A DNA stretch of 64,000 nt from Lachnotalea sp041821265 (GCA_041821265.1 JBGUEQ010000003.1:1-64000); one strand, 5' to 3'; positions 1-8,031 are shown, counted from the first letter of the stretch. Notes: generated from the sequence alone by a model not told the origin. Numbers and translations are program-made.

Positions 1-116
1 AGCTTAACACTAGCTGTTAAGCTACGTAAGAAAATGATTCAACAAATGATTTCTGCTTCGCGTAGCGAATTTGCATGTAGAAATCATATGTTACTGTAAA
101 CGGAGTAAGCAGTAAC
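1..116 (-). repeat. Family A palindromic element, cut by window edge
   Basis: This is the reverse-strand form of the 132-133 bp element seen complete at 55270-55402 and 1959-2090. It carries the same internal blocks (CTTAACA-CTAGCTGTTAAG hairpin, TTGAATCATTTTCTTACG, GCAGAAATCA) and ends in CAGTAAC at 116. About 16 bp of the other end lie outside the window, so target duplication cannot be tested. Confidence 0.8.
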
Positions 117-125
117 AGTAGTAAC

Positions 126-153
126 GATTAATTATTAACGATTAATTATTAAC
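126..153. repeat. 14-bp direct tandem repeat, two copies
   Basis: GATTAATTATTAAC occurs twice head to tail just after the family A element and upstream of the promoter of the PII-like gene. It is AT-rich and may be simple slippage. No function can be assigned. Confidence 0.75.
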
Positions 154-169
154 AATACAAATCATCAAT

Positions 170-198
170 TTGCAAAATAGGAATAACAGTGGTAGAAT
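170..198 (+). promoter_or_regulatory. Candidate sigma-A promoter for the PII-like/antiporter pair
   Basis: TTGCAA and TAGAAT are separated by 17 bp, with the start codon about 80 bp downstream. The match is moderate, and no other promoter is visible before the two overlapping genes. Confidence 0.4.
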
Positions 199-276
199 AG
201 AATGAAATGTAGTAAGGTGTGGAATTAAATTTCACATCAGTATTTTTGTGCTTAAAATACCAGAATGGAGGAAATT

Positions 277-630
277 ATGAAGTTATTATTTTTTGTACTA
301 AACAAAACCGAGTGTTTGGATGATGTTTTAGTAGAGTTCGTAAACAGAAATATTAATGGTGCAACAGTCATTGATAGTGCAGGGATGGCGAGAATATTGT
401 GTGATAAGCATGATAATTGTGAAATTCCTTTTTTGGGGTCAATTAGAGCGTATCTACATCCGGAAAGAGAAAAAAGCAATATTATTTTAACAGTACTTGA
501 AGATGACCAACTTAAAGGAGCAATTGAAGCAATTGAATCTATCGTCGGAGACCTTTCAAAAAAAGATACGGGCATAGTGTTTAGTGTACCAATTGATTTT
601 GTGAAAGGACTATACAAAAGTGGAAAGTAA
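277..630 (+). CDS. PII-like regulatory protein
   Basis: A 117-residue protein resembling the PII-like/nitrogen regulatory P-II fold. It has an N-terminal beta strand (MKLLFFVLN), a V-I-D-S-x-G-M segment near residue 35, and a C-terminal TGIVFSVPIDFVKGL stretch like the G-x-x-F-x-x-P-x-x-x-V end of PII proteins. An in-frame ATG lies at 265, but GGAGG at 267-271 overlaps it and sits 5 nt before the ATG at 277, so 277 is the likely start. The gene ends inside the next gene (overlap 620-630), a cation/proton antiporter. By analogy with PII-type proteins that sit on membrane transporters, it may be an effector-sensing regulator of that antiporter. The fold call is by motif only; the ligand is unknown. 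Confidence 0.6.
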   Translation: MKLLFFVLNKTECLDDVLVEFVNRNINGATVIDSAGMARILCDKHDNCEIPFLGSIRAYLHPEREKSNIILTVLEDDQLKGAIEAIESIVGDLSKKDTGIVFSVPIDFVKGLYKSGK

Positions 631-1801
631 AATTATTATAGAAACAGCCATAATGTTATTAGCTGGTTTATTTTGCGGTAGACTAGCTAAATTTCTAAAA
701 TTTCCAAATGTTACAGGTTACTTAATTGCAGGACTTTTATTAGGTCCATCTTTGTTTAATCTAATTCCCACCAGTATGGTTACTGGATTTGGTGTTATCT
801 CTGATATTGCATTAGCATTTATTGCTTTTTCAATTGGAACTGAATTTAATCTATCATATTTCAAAAAAGTAGGAACTGCTCCAATTGTAATAGCGATATG
901 CGAAGCATGTGGAGCGATTATTGTAGTGACTTTTGTATTGATTGTAAGTGGGTTTGATATCAAACTTTCGATTATGCTAGGCGCTATTGCAGCTGCTACG
1001 GCTCCAGCACAGACAATTATGGTTATCAATCAATATAGAGCTAAAGGATCGCTAACATCGCTATTGCTAAGCGTAGTAGCAATTGATGATGCAGTGGCAT
1101 TGATTGGATTTGGATTTGCAACAACTATAGTTAATATGATGTCATCGAATGTTCAGACTAATATTATTTTATCTATACTAAGTCCAATTACTGAAATATT
1201 GGTTTCGTTTATCATTGGTGTTACCATGAGCTTATTAATGAAATTAATATTTCGATGGTTCAAGAAATCTTCGAATCGAGCATGCATAGTTATATCAATA
1301 GTATTGATGACATACTGGTTGTCGGAATACTTCCATGGTTCGTCATTACTTGCATGTATGGCATTAGGTGCAATGCTTGTCAATATCTATTCAGAAACAG
1401 AAAGTGTTATTAAGGTAGTAGATAACTTTACGCCTGCTATATTTATGATTTTCTTCGTGATTTCAGGAGCAGGCTTTGAAATAGCAGCGCTTCCAGCAAT
1501 TGGAATTATAGGAATATTATATGTTGTCTTACGTGTAGTTGGAAAAGTAGCGGGAGCTTGGTTTGGTGGTAAAATCACAAAGCAAGAGGACAAGATATGC
1601 AAATATTTAGGACCTACACTTATGCCACAAGCAGGAGTAGCATTAGGTTTAATTGTTGTTGCCGGTAAAATTGTACCTGAATATGAAGCACAAATTAGAG
1701 TTATAATATTATGTTCAACCTTTATTTACTCTATTATTGGACCAATTGCGGCTAAATTTGCATTGGAAAAAGCAGGAGAAATTGTAATAAAAAAAGATTA
1801 A
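620..1801 (+). CDS. CPA2-family monovalent cation/proton antiporter (KefB/NapA-like)
   Basis: A 393-residue, almost wholly hydrophobic protein with about 12 membrane segments, typical of the transmembrane domain of CPA2 antiporters. Recognisable blocks are the N-terminal LKFPNVTGYLIAGLLLGP and the AIDDAVALIGFG segment (about residues 154-165), whose acidic pair matches the transport-site region of the family. There is no C-terminal TrkA-N or TrkA-C domain, so unlike Kef it has no fused nucleotide sensor. The PII-like protein encoded immediately upstream may supply regulation in trans. The GTG start lies inside the upstream gene, and the 11-nt overlap implies translational coupling. Exchange of Na+ or K+ for H+ at the cytoplasmic membrane is the expected activity; the ion is not predictable from sequence alone. 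Confidence 0.85.
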   Translation: MESKIIIETAIMLLAGLFCGRLAKFLKFPNVTGYLIAGLLLGPSLFNLIPTSMVTGFGVISDIALAFIAFSIGTEFNLSYFKKVGTAPIVIAICEACGAIIVVTFVLIVSGFDIKLSIMLGAIAAATAPAQTIMVINQYRAKGSLTSLLLSVVAIDDAVALIGFGFATTIVNMMSSNVQTNIILSILSPITEILVSFIIGVTMSLLMKLIFRWFKKSSNRACIVISIVLMTYWLSEYFHGSSLLACMALGAMLVNIYSETESVIKVVDNFTPAIFMIFFVISGAGFEIAALPAIGIIGILYVVLRVVGKVAGAWFGGKITKQEDKICKYLGPTLMPQAGVALGLIVVAGKIVPEYEAQIRVIILCSTFIYSIIGPIAAKFALEKAGEIVIKKD

Positions 1802-1828
1802 AATTATTTTAAGAAATAATAAATAGAA

Positions 1829-1926
1829 AAAAAGGATGTCATACACTTTTGAATTGAACTCCAAATGTCAAGTAAAATATTACTAAGCTTTGAAGTCTAA
1901 TACATTTCGTGTTTGGCATCCTTTTT
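1829..1926. repeat. 18-bp imperfect inverted repeat around a 62-bp centre; terminator or MITE-like
   Basis: The arm AAAAAGGATGTCATACAC (1829-1846) is complementary to GTGTTTGGCATCCTTTTT (1909-1926) with two mismatches. The right arm ends in a T-run, so the structure could terminate the antiporter operon. The long 62-nt loop and the sharp arms also fit a small transposon-like element. No target duplication is evident. Confidence 0.5.
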
Positions 1927-1958
1927 ATTTTCTTTAGCGGTATCCTAAATGGTATGGT

Positions 1959-2090
1959 TTATTGTTCACTGCGTTCACAGTAACGTATGATTTCTGCATG
2001 CAAATTCGCTACGCGAAGCAGAAATCATTTGTTGAATCATTTTCTTACGTAGCTTAACAGCTAGTGATAAGCTACTGTGTGAAAAGTAAC
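1959..2090 (+). repeat. Family A element, complete copy
   Basis: This 132-bp copy aligns along its length with 55270-55402. It starts TTATTGTTCAC and ends GTGAAAAGTAAC, so both ends are slightly decayed. The flanking 8-mers (1950-1957 and 2091-2098) do not match, so any target duplication has been lost. Confidence 0.8.
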
Positions 2091-2128
2091 AACTGTTACA
2101 TATTTGGCGTCCAAAAATGGATAAAGCT

Positions 2129-2157
2129 TTGATGTTTCAAGGTATATAGTGTATAAT
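2129..2157 (+). promoter_or_regulatory. Candidate sigma-A promoter for the diguanylate cyclase gene
   Basis: TTGATG and a perfect TATAAT are separated by 17 bp. The predicted transcript starts near 2164, giving a leader of about 120 nt. Confidence 0.55.
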
Positions 2158-2221
2158 TAAGTAATATTTTGTATAATTTTCATACAGGAAATTTATGCAT
2201 TCGACAAAGTACTTAAATAAG

Positions 2222-2261
2222 TTAGCTACAATAATAAATAATGAAGTTTAAATGTAGCTAA
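2222..2261 (+). promoter_or_regulatory. Leader hairpin upstream of the GGDEF gene
   Basis: TTAGCTACA (2222-2230) and TGTAGCTAA (2253-2261) are perfect 9-bp arms with a 22-nt loop. The hairpin lies 25 nt before the start codon. No T-run follows, so it is not a terminator; it may influence translation or mRNA stability. Confidence 0.45.
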
Positions 2262-2285
2262 AAATCAATGAGGGTCAGGTGAGCA

Positions 2286-3386
2286 ATGGCAGAATTTGAA
2301 CACATATATGCAAAATGGAGAAAAAAGATTCTACAAACAAATTTACGATTGACTATATTTGTTTTTTTTGTAGAGATTTTAATGTATTTTGTACTAAAAA
2401 AGTTGAATTTAATTACGCAACCTAAAGTGATGTATTTTAAATATTTTTTGATTTATCCAACAGTTATCAATACAGCAATTTTGCTGGTGGGCAATTATGT
2501 GATAAAAAATTTATTACCAAATTCCAAATATATTAATTATTTTCCTATTCTTCAGATGTCTGCTATATGCATGGTGATTGCAGGGACACATTTTGTTTTT
2601 TCTTTGACCTTATGTCTTTTGTGCTTTCCTATGTTTACAACAATATTGTTTGGAGATAAGCATATGACCAAAACAATTGGATTGGTAAGTTTAGTTTTTA
2701 TGGTATTTGATTTGCTTAATAGAAGATTTTCTGTCTATAGACTAAGCAATGATAAATATTTTTTTGCGGAAGCCATAGTTGCACTTGCTTTTTTTTGTGG
2801 AACTTATATTTTGTGTACTGTACTAATACGGTTTTCAAATGAAAAAAATGACATTATCCATCATGGATATCTTCAGCGAATAGAAATGCAAGAACAGCTT
2901 AACAGAGATCAAAAAACAAATCTTTATGGACATACGAGTTTTATGAATACATTAGAACTTATGGTGTTAAAATCAAATAAAACACTTGAATTATTTACTG
3001 TTGCAGTGATTGATATTGATGATTTCAAAAAAGTGAATGATACATATGGTCACCTAAAAGGAGATCAAGTAATAATTATGTTGGCTGATTTAATGAGAAA
3101 ATGTTTTAATCATAATCATTTTATTGCAAGATATGGTGGAGAAGAATTTGCAGTTATATTTTCAAATGATGAGTTGGGTCAGGTTTGGGAGTTGTTAGAA
3201 AATTTAAGAATAATGTTTGAGGCTCAAAAATACAATTTTATGGAGGATACAATTACCATTAGTATTGGTTTTGCGAGTTGGCGGCAAGGTTGGACAGCAG
3301 AACAGATTTTTGAAGCAGCTGATAAGGCAATGTATACTTCTAAATCAGAAGGAAAGAACAGAACTAAAATATATGAGGGTAGTTAG
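2286..3386 (+). CDS. Membrane-bound diguanylate cyclase (GGDEF domain)
   Basis: A 366-residue protein. The first about 190 residues contain several hydrophobic segments forming a membrane sensor region of no recognised family. A GGDEF domain follows, with the DxLT-like block replaced by KTNLYGHTSF, the VIDIDDFKKVNDTYGH metal/nucleotide block and the active-site RYGGEEF (about residues 283-289), which should make cyclic di-GMP from two GTP. The inhibitory RxxD site normally five residues before GGEEF is absent (HNHFIARYGGEEF), so product inhibition may be lost. An AGGTGA-type ribosome binding site precedes the ATG. No obvious c-di-GMP effector gene is adjacent. Confidence 0.9.
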   Translation: MAEFEHIYAKWRKKILQTNLRLTIFVFFVEILMYFVLKKLNLITQPKVMYFKYFLIYPTVINTAILLVGNYVIKNLLPNSKYINYFPILQMSAICMVIAGTHFVFSLTLCLLCFPMFTTILFGDKHMTKTIGLVSLVFMVFDLLNRRFSVYRLSNDKYFFAEAIVALAFFCGTYILCTVLIRFSNEKNDIIHHGYLQRIEMQEQLNRDQKTNLYGHTSFMNTLELMVLKSNKTLELFTVAVIDIDDFKKVNDTYGHLKGDQVIIMLADLMRKCFNHNHFIARYGGEEFAVIFSNDELGQVWELLENLRIMFEAQKYNFMEDTITISIGFASWRQGWTAEQIFEAADKAMYTSKSEGKNRTKIYEGS

Positions 3387-3482
3387 AACTTTTTAATAAT
3401 AATATGCGTTCATAAAATTTAATTTAATAATGTTGTTTCCGTTACATTGGTAGCTAGACTACAAATAATATAGTTCATTAAT

Positions 3483-3536
3483 AAAAACAATTTAGTTTGT
3501 TAATGGATAAAAAACAATTTAGTTTGTTAATGGATA
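3483..3536. repeat. 27-bp perfect tandem duplication
   Basis: A 27-bp unit beginning AAAAACAATTTAGTTTG is repeated exactly twice, immediately upstream of the -35 box of the T-box promoter. It may be recent slippage. It could matter if a regulator binds upstream of this promoter. Confidence 0.85.
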
Positions 3537-3565
3537 TTGACATTATTACATCATAGTGCTAAAGT
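3537..3565 (+). promoter_or_regulatory. Sigma-A promoter of the T-box leader
   Basis: A perfect TTGACA (3537-3542), 17-bp spacer and TAAAGT (3560-3565) lie just upstream of the T-box RNA. Transcription would start near 3572. Confidence 0.6.
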
Positions 3566-3571
3566 AAATAA

Positions 3572-3954
3572 CAAAGAAAGACATGTAAAATGCATTGATT
3601 GGGAACTATTGTGATACCCTTCTTCATTACAGAGAGTCGTTGATTGGTGGAAAACGATATGAATAGTATGATAACCTCACCCAGGAGCAGTTATGTTGAA
3701 CAGGTATAACTAAGTAAACATATTCGGTTTCTCTCCGTTAACAGAGAGCTTATTAATGATTTGTGTGATGATATGAAATTACAAAGCTATTACAACGCAA
3801 TTAAAGTAGATACAATAAGTTGTAAACTAGTATTACATATTAATGCAAATAATAGATAGGACAAAGAGGTTATGTATTATTTTACATAGCAATTAGAGTG
3901 GTATCGCGGAATTCATTTCGTCTCTATAGCATAAGCTATAGGGGCGTTTTTTTT
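3572..3954 (+). promoter_or_regulatory. T-box riboswitch leader
   Basis: The hallmarks appear in order. The distal Stem I has AGAGAG (3632-3637) and a GGTGGAAA loop. An AAGTAA linker comes next. Stem III is CTCTCCGTTAACAGAGAG (about 3732-3749). The T-box itself is AGAGTGGTATCGCGG (3895-3909), followed by a terminator hairpin (3919-3946) with eight T. The AGAG of the T-box can alternatively pair with CTCT of the terminator 5' arm, giving the antiterminator. The specifier is uncertain; alignment of the ACC-x-x-x-GAG segment after it suggests CTC (3676-3678, leucine). Uncharged tRNA would permit readthrough into the downstream cstA-like gene, although the transcript must first cross the tandem repeat array. 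Confidence 0.85.
3919..3954 (+). terminator. T-box-controlled intrinsic terminator
   Basis: CGTCTCTATAGC and GCTATAGGGGCG form a 12-bp stem with two wobble pairs and an ATAA loop, followed by eight T. The repeat array begins directly after the T-run. Confidence 0.85.
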
Positions 3955-4330
3955 CGCGAACAATGAGTCCGTCAAATATGCTTGCATATTTAGCGGATGA
4001 ATGTCGCGAAAGCTGTATAAAGAGGCGAAGCATCTTTATACAGCTGCGAACAATGAGTNNNNNNNNNNNNNNNNNNNNNNNNNNNNNNNNNNNNNNNNNN
4101 NNNNNNNNNNNNNNNNNNNNNNNNNNNNNNNNNNNNNNNNNNNNNNNNNNNNNNNNNNCATATTTAGCGGACGAATGTCGCGAAAGCTGTATAAAGAGGC
4201 GAAGCATCTTTATACAGCTGCGAACAATGAGTGCAACAAAAGTGCTATTGCATATTTAGCGGACGAATGTCGCGAAAGCTGTATAAAGAGGCGAAGCATC
4301 TTTATACAGATGCGAACAATGAGTGCATAT
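3955..4330. repeat. Family E: 92-bp tandem hairpin repeat with an assembly gap
   Basis: Units beginning CATATTTAGCGGA start at 3985, 4159 and 4251; the last two are exactly 92 bp apart. Each contains the strong hairpin GCTGTATAAAGA / TCTTTATACAGC and a shared CGAACAATGAGTG tail. The spacer between units varies (CCGTCAAATATGCTTG or CAACAAAAGTGCTATTG). The period is not a multiple of three and there is no ribosome binding site, so the array is not coding. Its true copy number is unknown because the middle is undetermined. Confidence 0.9.
4059..4158. other. Assembly gap (100 N)
   Basis: Exactly 100 undetermined bases lie inside the tandem repeat. A round 100-N run is the usual scaffold-gap placeholder, so the true length is probably not 100 and more repeat units may be missing. 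Confidence 0.95.
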
Positions 4331-4364
4331 TGTCATCTTTAAATATAATTGGAGGAATGAAAGA

Positions 4365-6050
4365 ATGAATGGTTTAATAATGATTTTAATAGCTGTTGTT
4401 TTTCTTGGGGGAGCGTACCTTTTCTATGGTCGATATCTTGCGAAGAAATGGGGAATCGATCCAGATGCTAAAACACCGGCAGTCGCTTTAGAAGATGGTG
4501 TCGATTATGTTCCAGCAGACACGGGGGTTGTATTTGGGCATCAATTTGCTTCCATCGCAGGAGCGGGTCCAATCAATGGACCCATCGTAGCGGCAATGTT
4601 TGGATGGCTTCCAGTATTATTATGGATTCTTTTGGGAGGTGTATTCTTTGGTGCAGTTCAAGATTTTGCATCTATGTATGCGTCAGTTAAGAACAAGGGT
4701 CGCTCCATTGGTTACATAATAGAAGTGTACATCGGTAATTTAGGAAAGCAGTTATTTTTGCTATTTACGTGGTTATTTTCCATATTAGTAGTAGCCGCTT
4801 TTGCAGATATTGTTGCAGGTACATTTAACGGATTTAATGCAGAAACCGGTGAATCAATTAGGGCAAATGGTGCAGTAGCAACAACTTCAGTAATATTTAT
4901 TTTAGTAGCTGTAGGATTGGGATTTTTCTTGAAATATGCAAAACAAAAAACATGGGTTAATACGGTAGTGGCAATTGTGCTTTTAGTTCTATCCATTACA
5001 GTTGGTATTGCCTGTCCAATGTATATTAAACAAAGTACGTGGTTAGTACTTGTATTTGCTTATATTATCGTGGCTTGTGTTACACCAGTATGGGCATTAT
5101 TACAACCACGTGATTACTTAAACAGTTTCTTACTAATTGCAATGATGATAGCAGCATTTTGTGGAATCGTTATTTATAATCCATCCATGAATCTTCCGGT
5201 GTTTACAGGATTTAAGCTTACAGCAGCAAACGGGACAATATCCTATTTATTCCCAGCATTATTTGTAACCATAGCATGTGGTGCTGTATCAGGATTTCAT
5301 GCATTAGTATCATCTGGAACGGCTTCAAAACAGATTAAAAATGAAAAGAATATGTTGCCAGTATCGTTTGGAGCTATGTTGTTAGAATCGTTTTTAGCGA
5401 TTACAGCACTAATAGCAGCAGGATTTGTTGCAACAAAAGATGGACTTCCAGCTGGAACTCCACCACAGCTGTTTGCAAGTGCAATAGCAACTTTTTTAAG
5501 TAAAATAGGTTTGCCAGAGTCAGTTACATTTACGCTAATCACATTAGCAATTTCAGCATTTGCTTTAACGAGTTTGGATTCAGTAGCACGTGTGGGACGT
5601 ATTGCTTTTCAGGAATTTTTTATAGATGATTCAGTAGATGTAAATAAAATGAGTCCATTCCGTAAATTAGTTATTAATAAATATTTTGCTACGATAATAA
5701 CGTTGCTCCTTGCCTATTCCTTGTCAAGAGCAGGATATGCAAATATTTGGCCACTATTTGGCTCAGCTAATCAATTACTTTCAGCATTAGCATTAATCGC
5801 CTGTGCCGTTTTTTTGAAAAAGACAAAACGTCAAGGATTTATGTTATGGGGACCAATGGTGTTTATGCTAGGAGTAACCTTTACAGCATTGACTCTTAAA
5901 ATAATTGATTTAATAAAAGGATTATCTTCACAATTTGTTACAGGAAATGTACTTCAGCTAGTATTTGCTATTTTATTACTTGTACTTGGCGTGATTGTAG
6001 CAATTGAGGGCATTAGGAAATTAGTAGAAAAAGTTCCTCAAAGTGCTTAA
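4365..6050 (+). CDS. cstA: CstA-family carbon starvation/peptide or pyruvate transporter
   Basis: A 561-residue polytopic membrane protein of the CstA (peptide/pyruvate:H+ symporter) family. The signature HQFASIAGAGPINGP lies near residues 52-66, followed by GAVQDFASMYASVKNKG. About 14-16 membrane segments are expected. It is shorter than the roughly 700-residue E. coli CstA and BtsT, as in many Firmicutes. The start at 4365 is chosen because GGAGG (4351-4355) precedes it by 9 nt; an in-frame GTG at 4323 has no such site. A T-box leader lies upstream, which links expression to an uncharged tRNA and favours an amino acid or peptide nutrient role. The actual substrate cannot be read from the sequence. 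Confidence 0.85.
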   Translation: MNGLIMILIAVVFLGGAYLFYGRYLAKKWGIDPDAKTPAVALEDGVDYVPADTGVVFGHQFASIAGAGPINGPIVAAMFGWLPVLLWILLGGVFFGAVQDFASMYASVKNKGRSIGYIIEVYIGNLGKQLFLLFTWLFSILVVAAFADIVAGTFNGFNAETGESIRANGAVATTSVIFILVAVGLGFFLKYAKQKTWVNTVVAIVLLVLSITVGIACPMYIKQSTWLVLVFAYIIVACVTPVWALLQPRDYLNSFLLIAMMIAAFCGIVIYNPSMNLPVFTGFKLTAANGTISYLFPALFVTIACGAVSGFHALVSSGTASKQIKNEKNMLPVSFGAMLLESFLAITALIAAGFVATKDGLPAGTPPQLFASAIATFLSKIGLPESVTFTLITLAISAFALTSLDSVARVGRIAFQEFFIDDSVDVNKMSPFRKLVINKYFATIITLLLAYSLSRAGYANIWPLFGSANQLLSALALIACAVFLKKTKRQGFMLWGPMVFMLGVTFTALTLKIIDLIKGLSSQFVTGNVLQLVFAILLLVLGVIVAIEGIRKLVEKVPQSA

Positions 6051-6081
6051 ATAATATTCAGTTCCTAAAAGCATCAATAAT

Positions 6082-6112
6082 AAAACCGTCACTTCATGGT
6101 AGTGGCGGTTTT
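6082..6112 (+). terminator. Intrinsic terminator after cstA
   Basis: AAAACCGTCACT and AGTGGCGGTTTT form a 12-bp stem with one wobble pair and a 7-nt loop, with a T-rich end, 32 bp after the cstA stop codon. Confidence 0.85.
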
Positions 6113-6257
6113 GTTATAGATTTGAATGTATTGCGCAGATAATCTCTTTTATAATTATTCTATTATGCGTTTATAAGAAAAAAAAGAGGATATAATGGAT
6201 TCGCAAATTATAACAGATAACAAGTTATAAATAACTTAGTATGATCGGTATTACTAC

Positions 6258-6290
6258 AAACACCCAACAAATAAATTTGTTGGGTGTTTT
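6258..6290. terminator. Bidirectional terminator between cstA and the LysM/GH18 gene
   Basis: AAACACCCAACAAA and TTTGTTGGGTGTTTT form a 14-bp stem with a short loop. A-run and T-run flanks make it usable on both strands. It is likely the terminator of the minus-strand gene ending at 6363. Confidence 0.75.
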
Positions 6291-6362
6291 AAAGCAAGAA
6301 TATGTTGTAATAAAATAGCTTTGACAGAAACAAATCTATCATTTATCTTTCCTATAAAGTAT

Positions 6363-7649
6363 CTATGTTTTTTGTATTTCATATTGAGTATTGGTAACAA
6401 GCCACAATTGAGGATTATAACTCATAATATTCCAGATACCACTTCCATTTAAGTTTCTTTTTGTTATTAAATTTAATAGTGCATCAATACTTCGTGCATC
6501 AACAAACCATACAATATGATTTTTGGCAATGTTATTCATACTTTCATCATATGTAAAAAAGGGTGTTTGGGATACTTCATCGAATTGAATTATGGAACCG
6601 AACTGCCTAGCAAGAGTTAAAGCATTATCAATCGTAAGAGAATTGGCTTTTGATAACCCAATGCTATACGGAAGCTCCCAATCATAAGCAATCAAAGGCA
6701 TCCCTATTATTAATTTGTCAGGTTGTGTTTGTGGTATTAAATAATCTAAAAATTCGTTTATTTTTGATATTGATGATAATGGTGCGGGAGGTCCCAAATA
6801 GGTGCCCCAAAGATAATTTAAGACAACTACACCATCTGATTCTAGTAAAATCTTACGATAATCAATTCTTTCAAATGAAATTCTATCAGCTGTAAAAATA
6901 GTATTCGGGGATATTGTAATAAAAAAAGCTAGACCCTCTTTCTTTAGTTTATTATAGGCTTTTGAATTAAATGTTTCATATGCAGATAACGTTGCATTAT
7001 TTAATAATTGATATGTGAGATTTACCCCATAATATCCTTTCTTTTTTAAAATAAGGATAAGAGTATCAATAAGTTGATCCATTAAATCTTCATTATTTAG
7101 CACATTATATACGGCTTCAACATTTTCTTCTCCACCCACTGATAAGGTTGAAAGTATCATAAGTGGAGTCACACCAAAATTCTTTGCAGTTTGAATTAGA
7201 GTGGTATCTTCAATTTCTACTATTTTGCCACCAGCAATTATTCTATTCCCTAATATTGAAAGGTAAGTCAAAAAGGGCAACGTCTTTATAAAGACATCGT
7301 TATTAATAAATACATTTGAATAACCGTTTATTGCAATTTTCCCGTTACTATTATTATAACTAATTACTATAGTCTCACCAGGATAAAGATATTTTCTATT
7401 AGCCAGATAAGGATTATTTCTAAGAAGTTGTAGTGATGAAACTCCGTGAGAATTTGCAATACTTAGTAATGTATCACCTAGCAAAACGGTATAAGTTTGC
7501 TCGGGAAATGTAATTACTATTGTTTGCCCTATTACTAAGCTAAGGGTAGGAATTAGCTCATTAGCTAAAATGATGCTATCAACGGTAACATCATATAATT
7601 TGGCTATGGATGCTACTGTTTCTTCTTTTTGTACAACATGAATTATCAT
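6363..7649 (-). CDS. LysM-GH18 protein of the YaaH/SleL type, probably catalytically inactive
   Basis: A 428-residue protein with two N-terminal LysM repeats (about residues 1-46 and 50-95) followed by a glycoside hydrolase 18-like domain, the layout of the spore cortex-lytic enzymes YaaH and SleL. The GH18 catalytic strand should read like G-x-N-I-D-F-E. Here the corresponding segment is YYGVNLTYQLL, so the aspartate is threonine and the acid/base glutamate is glutamine. Glycan hydrolysis is therefore unlikely, and a structural or binding role in spore coat or cortex is more plausible. There is no signal peptide, as in YaaH/SleL. GAGG 8 nt before the ATG at 7649 favours this start over an in-frame TTG at 7664. 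Confidence 0.75.
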   Translation of the reverse strand: MIIHVVQKEETVASIAKLYDVTVDSIILANELIPTLSLVIGQTIVITFPEQTYTVLLGDTLLSIANSHGVSSLQLLRNNPYLANRKYLYPGETIVISYNNSNGKIAINGYSNVFINNDVFIKTLPFLTYLSILGNRIIAGGKIVEIEDTTLIQTAKNFGVTPLMILSTLSVGGEENVEAVYNVLNNEDLMDQLIDTLILILKKKGYYGVNLTYQLLNNATLSAYETFNSKAYNKLKKEGLAFFITISPNTIFTADRISFERIDYRKILLESDGVVVLNYLWGTYLGPPAPLSSISKINEFLDYLIPQTQPDKLIIGMPLIAYDWELPYSIGLSKANSLTIDNALTLARQFGSIIQFDEVSQTPFFTYDESMNNIAKNHIVWFVDARSIDALLNLITKRNLNGSGIWNIMSYNPQLWLVTNTQYEIQKT

Positions 7650-7750
7650 TACAAATAACCTCAAATGGTATATTTGATATTAATATATGATTAGATAGTG
7701 GGATTTATTTGTATTCCATTTATTTTTTTCTATTCACTCATCATCTCCTT

Positions 7751-7990
7751 TTATATAGAAGTATGAAACGTACGAGAAATCACATCATCTTGTTGTTCCT
7801 TCGTAAGTTTGACAAAGTTAACTGCATATCCAGAAATACGTATTGTAAGTTGAGGATATTGTTCTGGATGTTGTTGTGCATCTAGAAGAGTTTCTCTTGT
7901 AAAAACATTTATATTAAGATGATGACCACCTTTTTTGGTATACCCGTCTAATAAAGCCACTAAGTTGTCTACTTGTGATTGACTTGCCAT
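7751..7990 (-). CDS. grcA: Autonomous glycyl radical cofactor (GrcA-like)
   Basis: A 79-residue stand-alone glycyl-radical domain. The C-terminal RISGYAVNFVKLTKEQQ block matches the end of pyruvate formate-lyase, with the radical glycine in S-G-Y. In E. coli, GrcA (YfiD) replaces the C-terminal part of pyruvate formate-lyase after oxygen cleaves it at the radical site. A strong AAGGAGGG site precedes the ATG. The protein is shorter than the 127-residue E. coli homologue because it has almost no N-terminal extension. A palindromic operator-like sequence lies 42 bp upstream. Neither pyruvate formate-lyase nor its activase is encoded in the window. Confidence 0.85.
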   Translation of the reverse strand: MASQSQVDNLVALLDGYTKKGGHHLNINVFTRETLLDAQQHPEQYPQLTIRISGYAVNFVKLTKEQQDDVISRTFHTSI

Positions 7991-8031
7991 AAAATCCCTC
8001 CTTAAGTTATTAGAACTAAGAATAATTAAAT

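Noticed and set aside
252..617. Minus-strand open frame opposite the PII-like gene
   Set aside because: It is a shadow of the sense gene with no start signals.
3955..4330. Possible CRISPR array in the repeats around the gap
   Set aside because: Units are 92 bp with near-identical content and an internal hairpin. There are no short repeats alternating with unique spacers, and no cas genes.
3963..4342. Open frames across the N-run
   Set aside because: They are produced by undetermined bases and a repeat whose period is not a multiple of three; there is no ribosome binding site.
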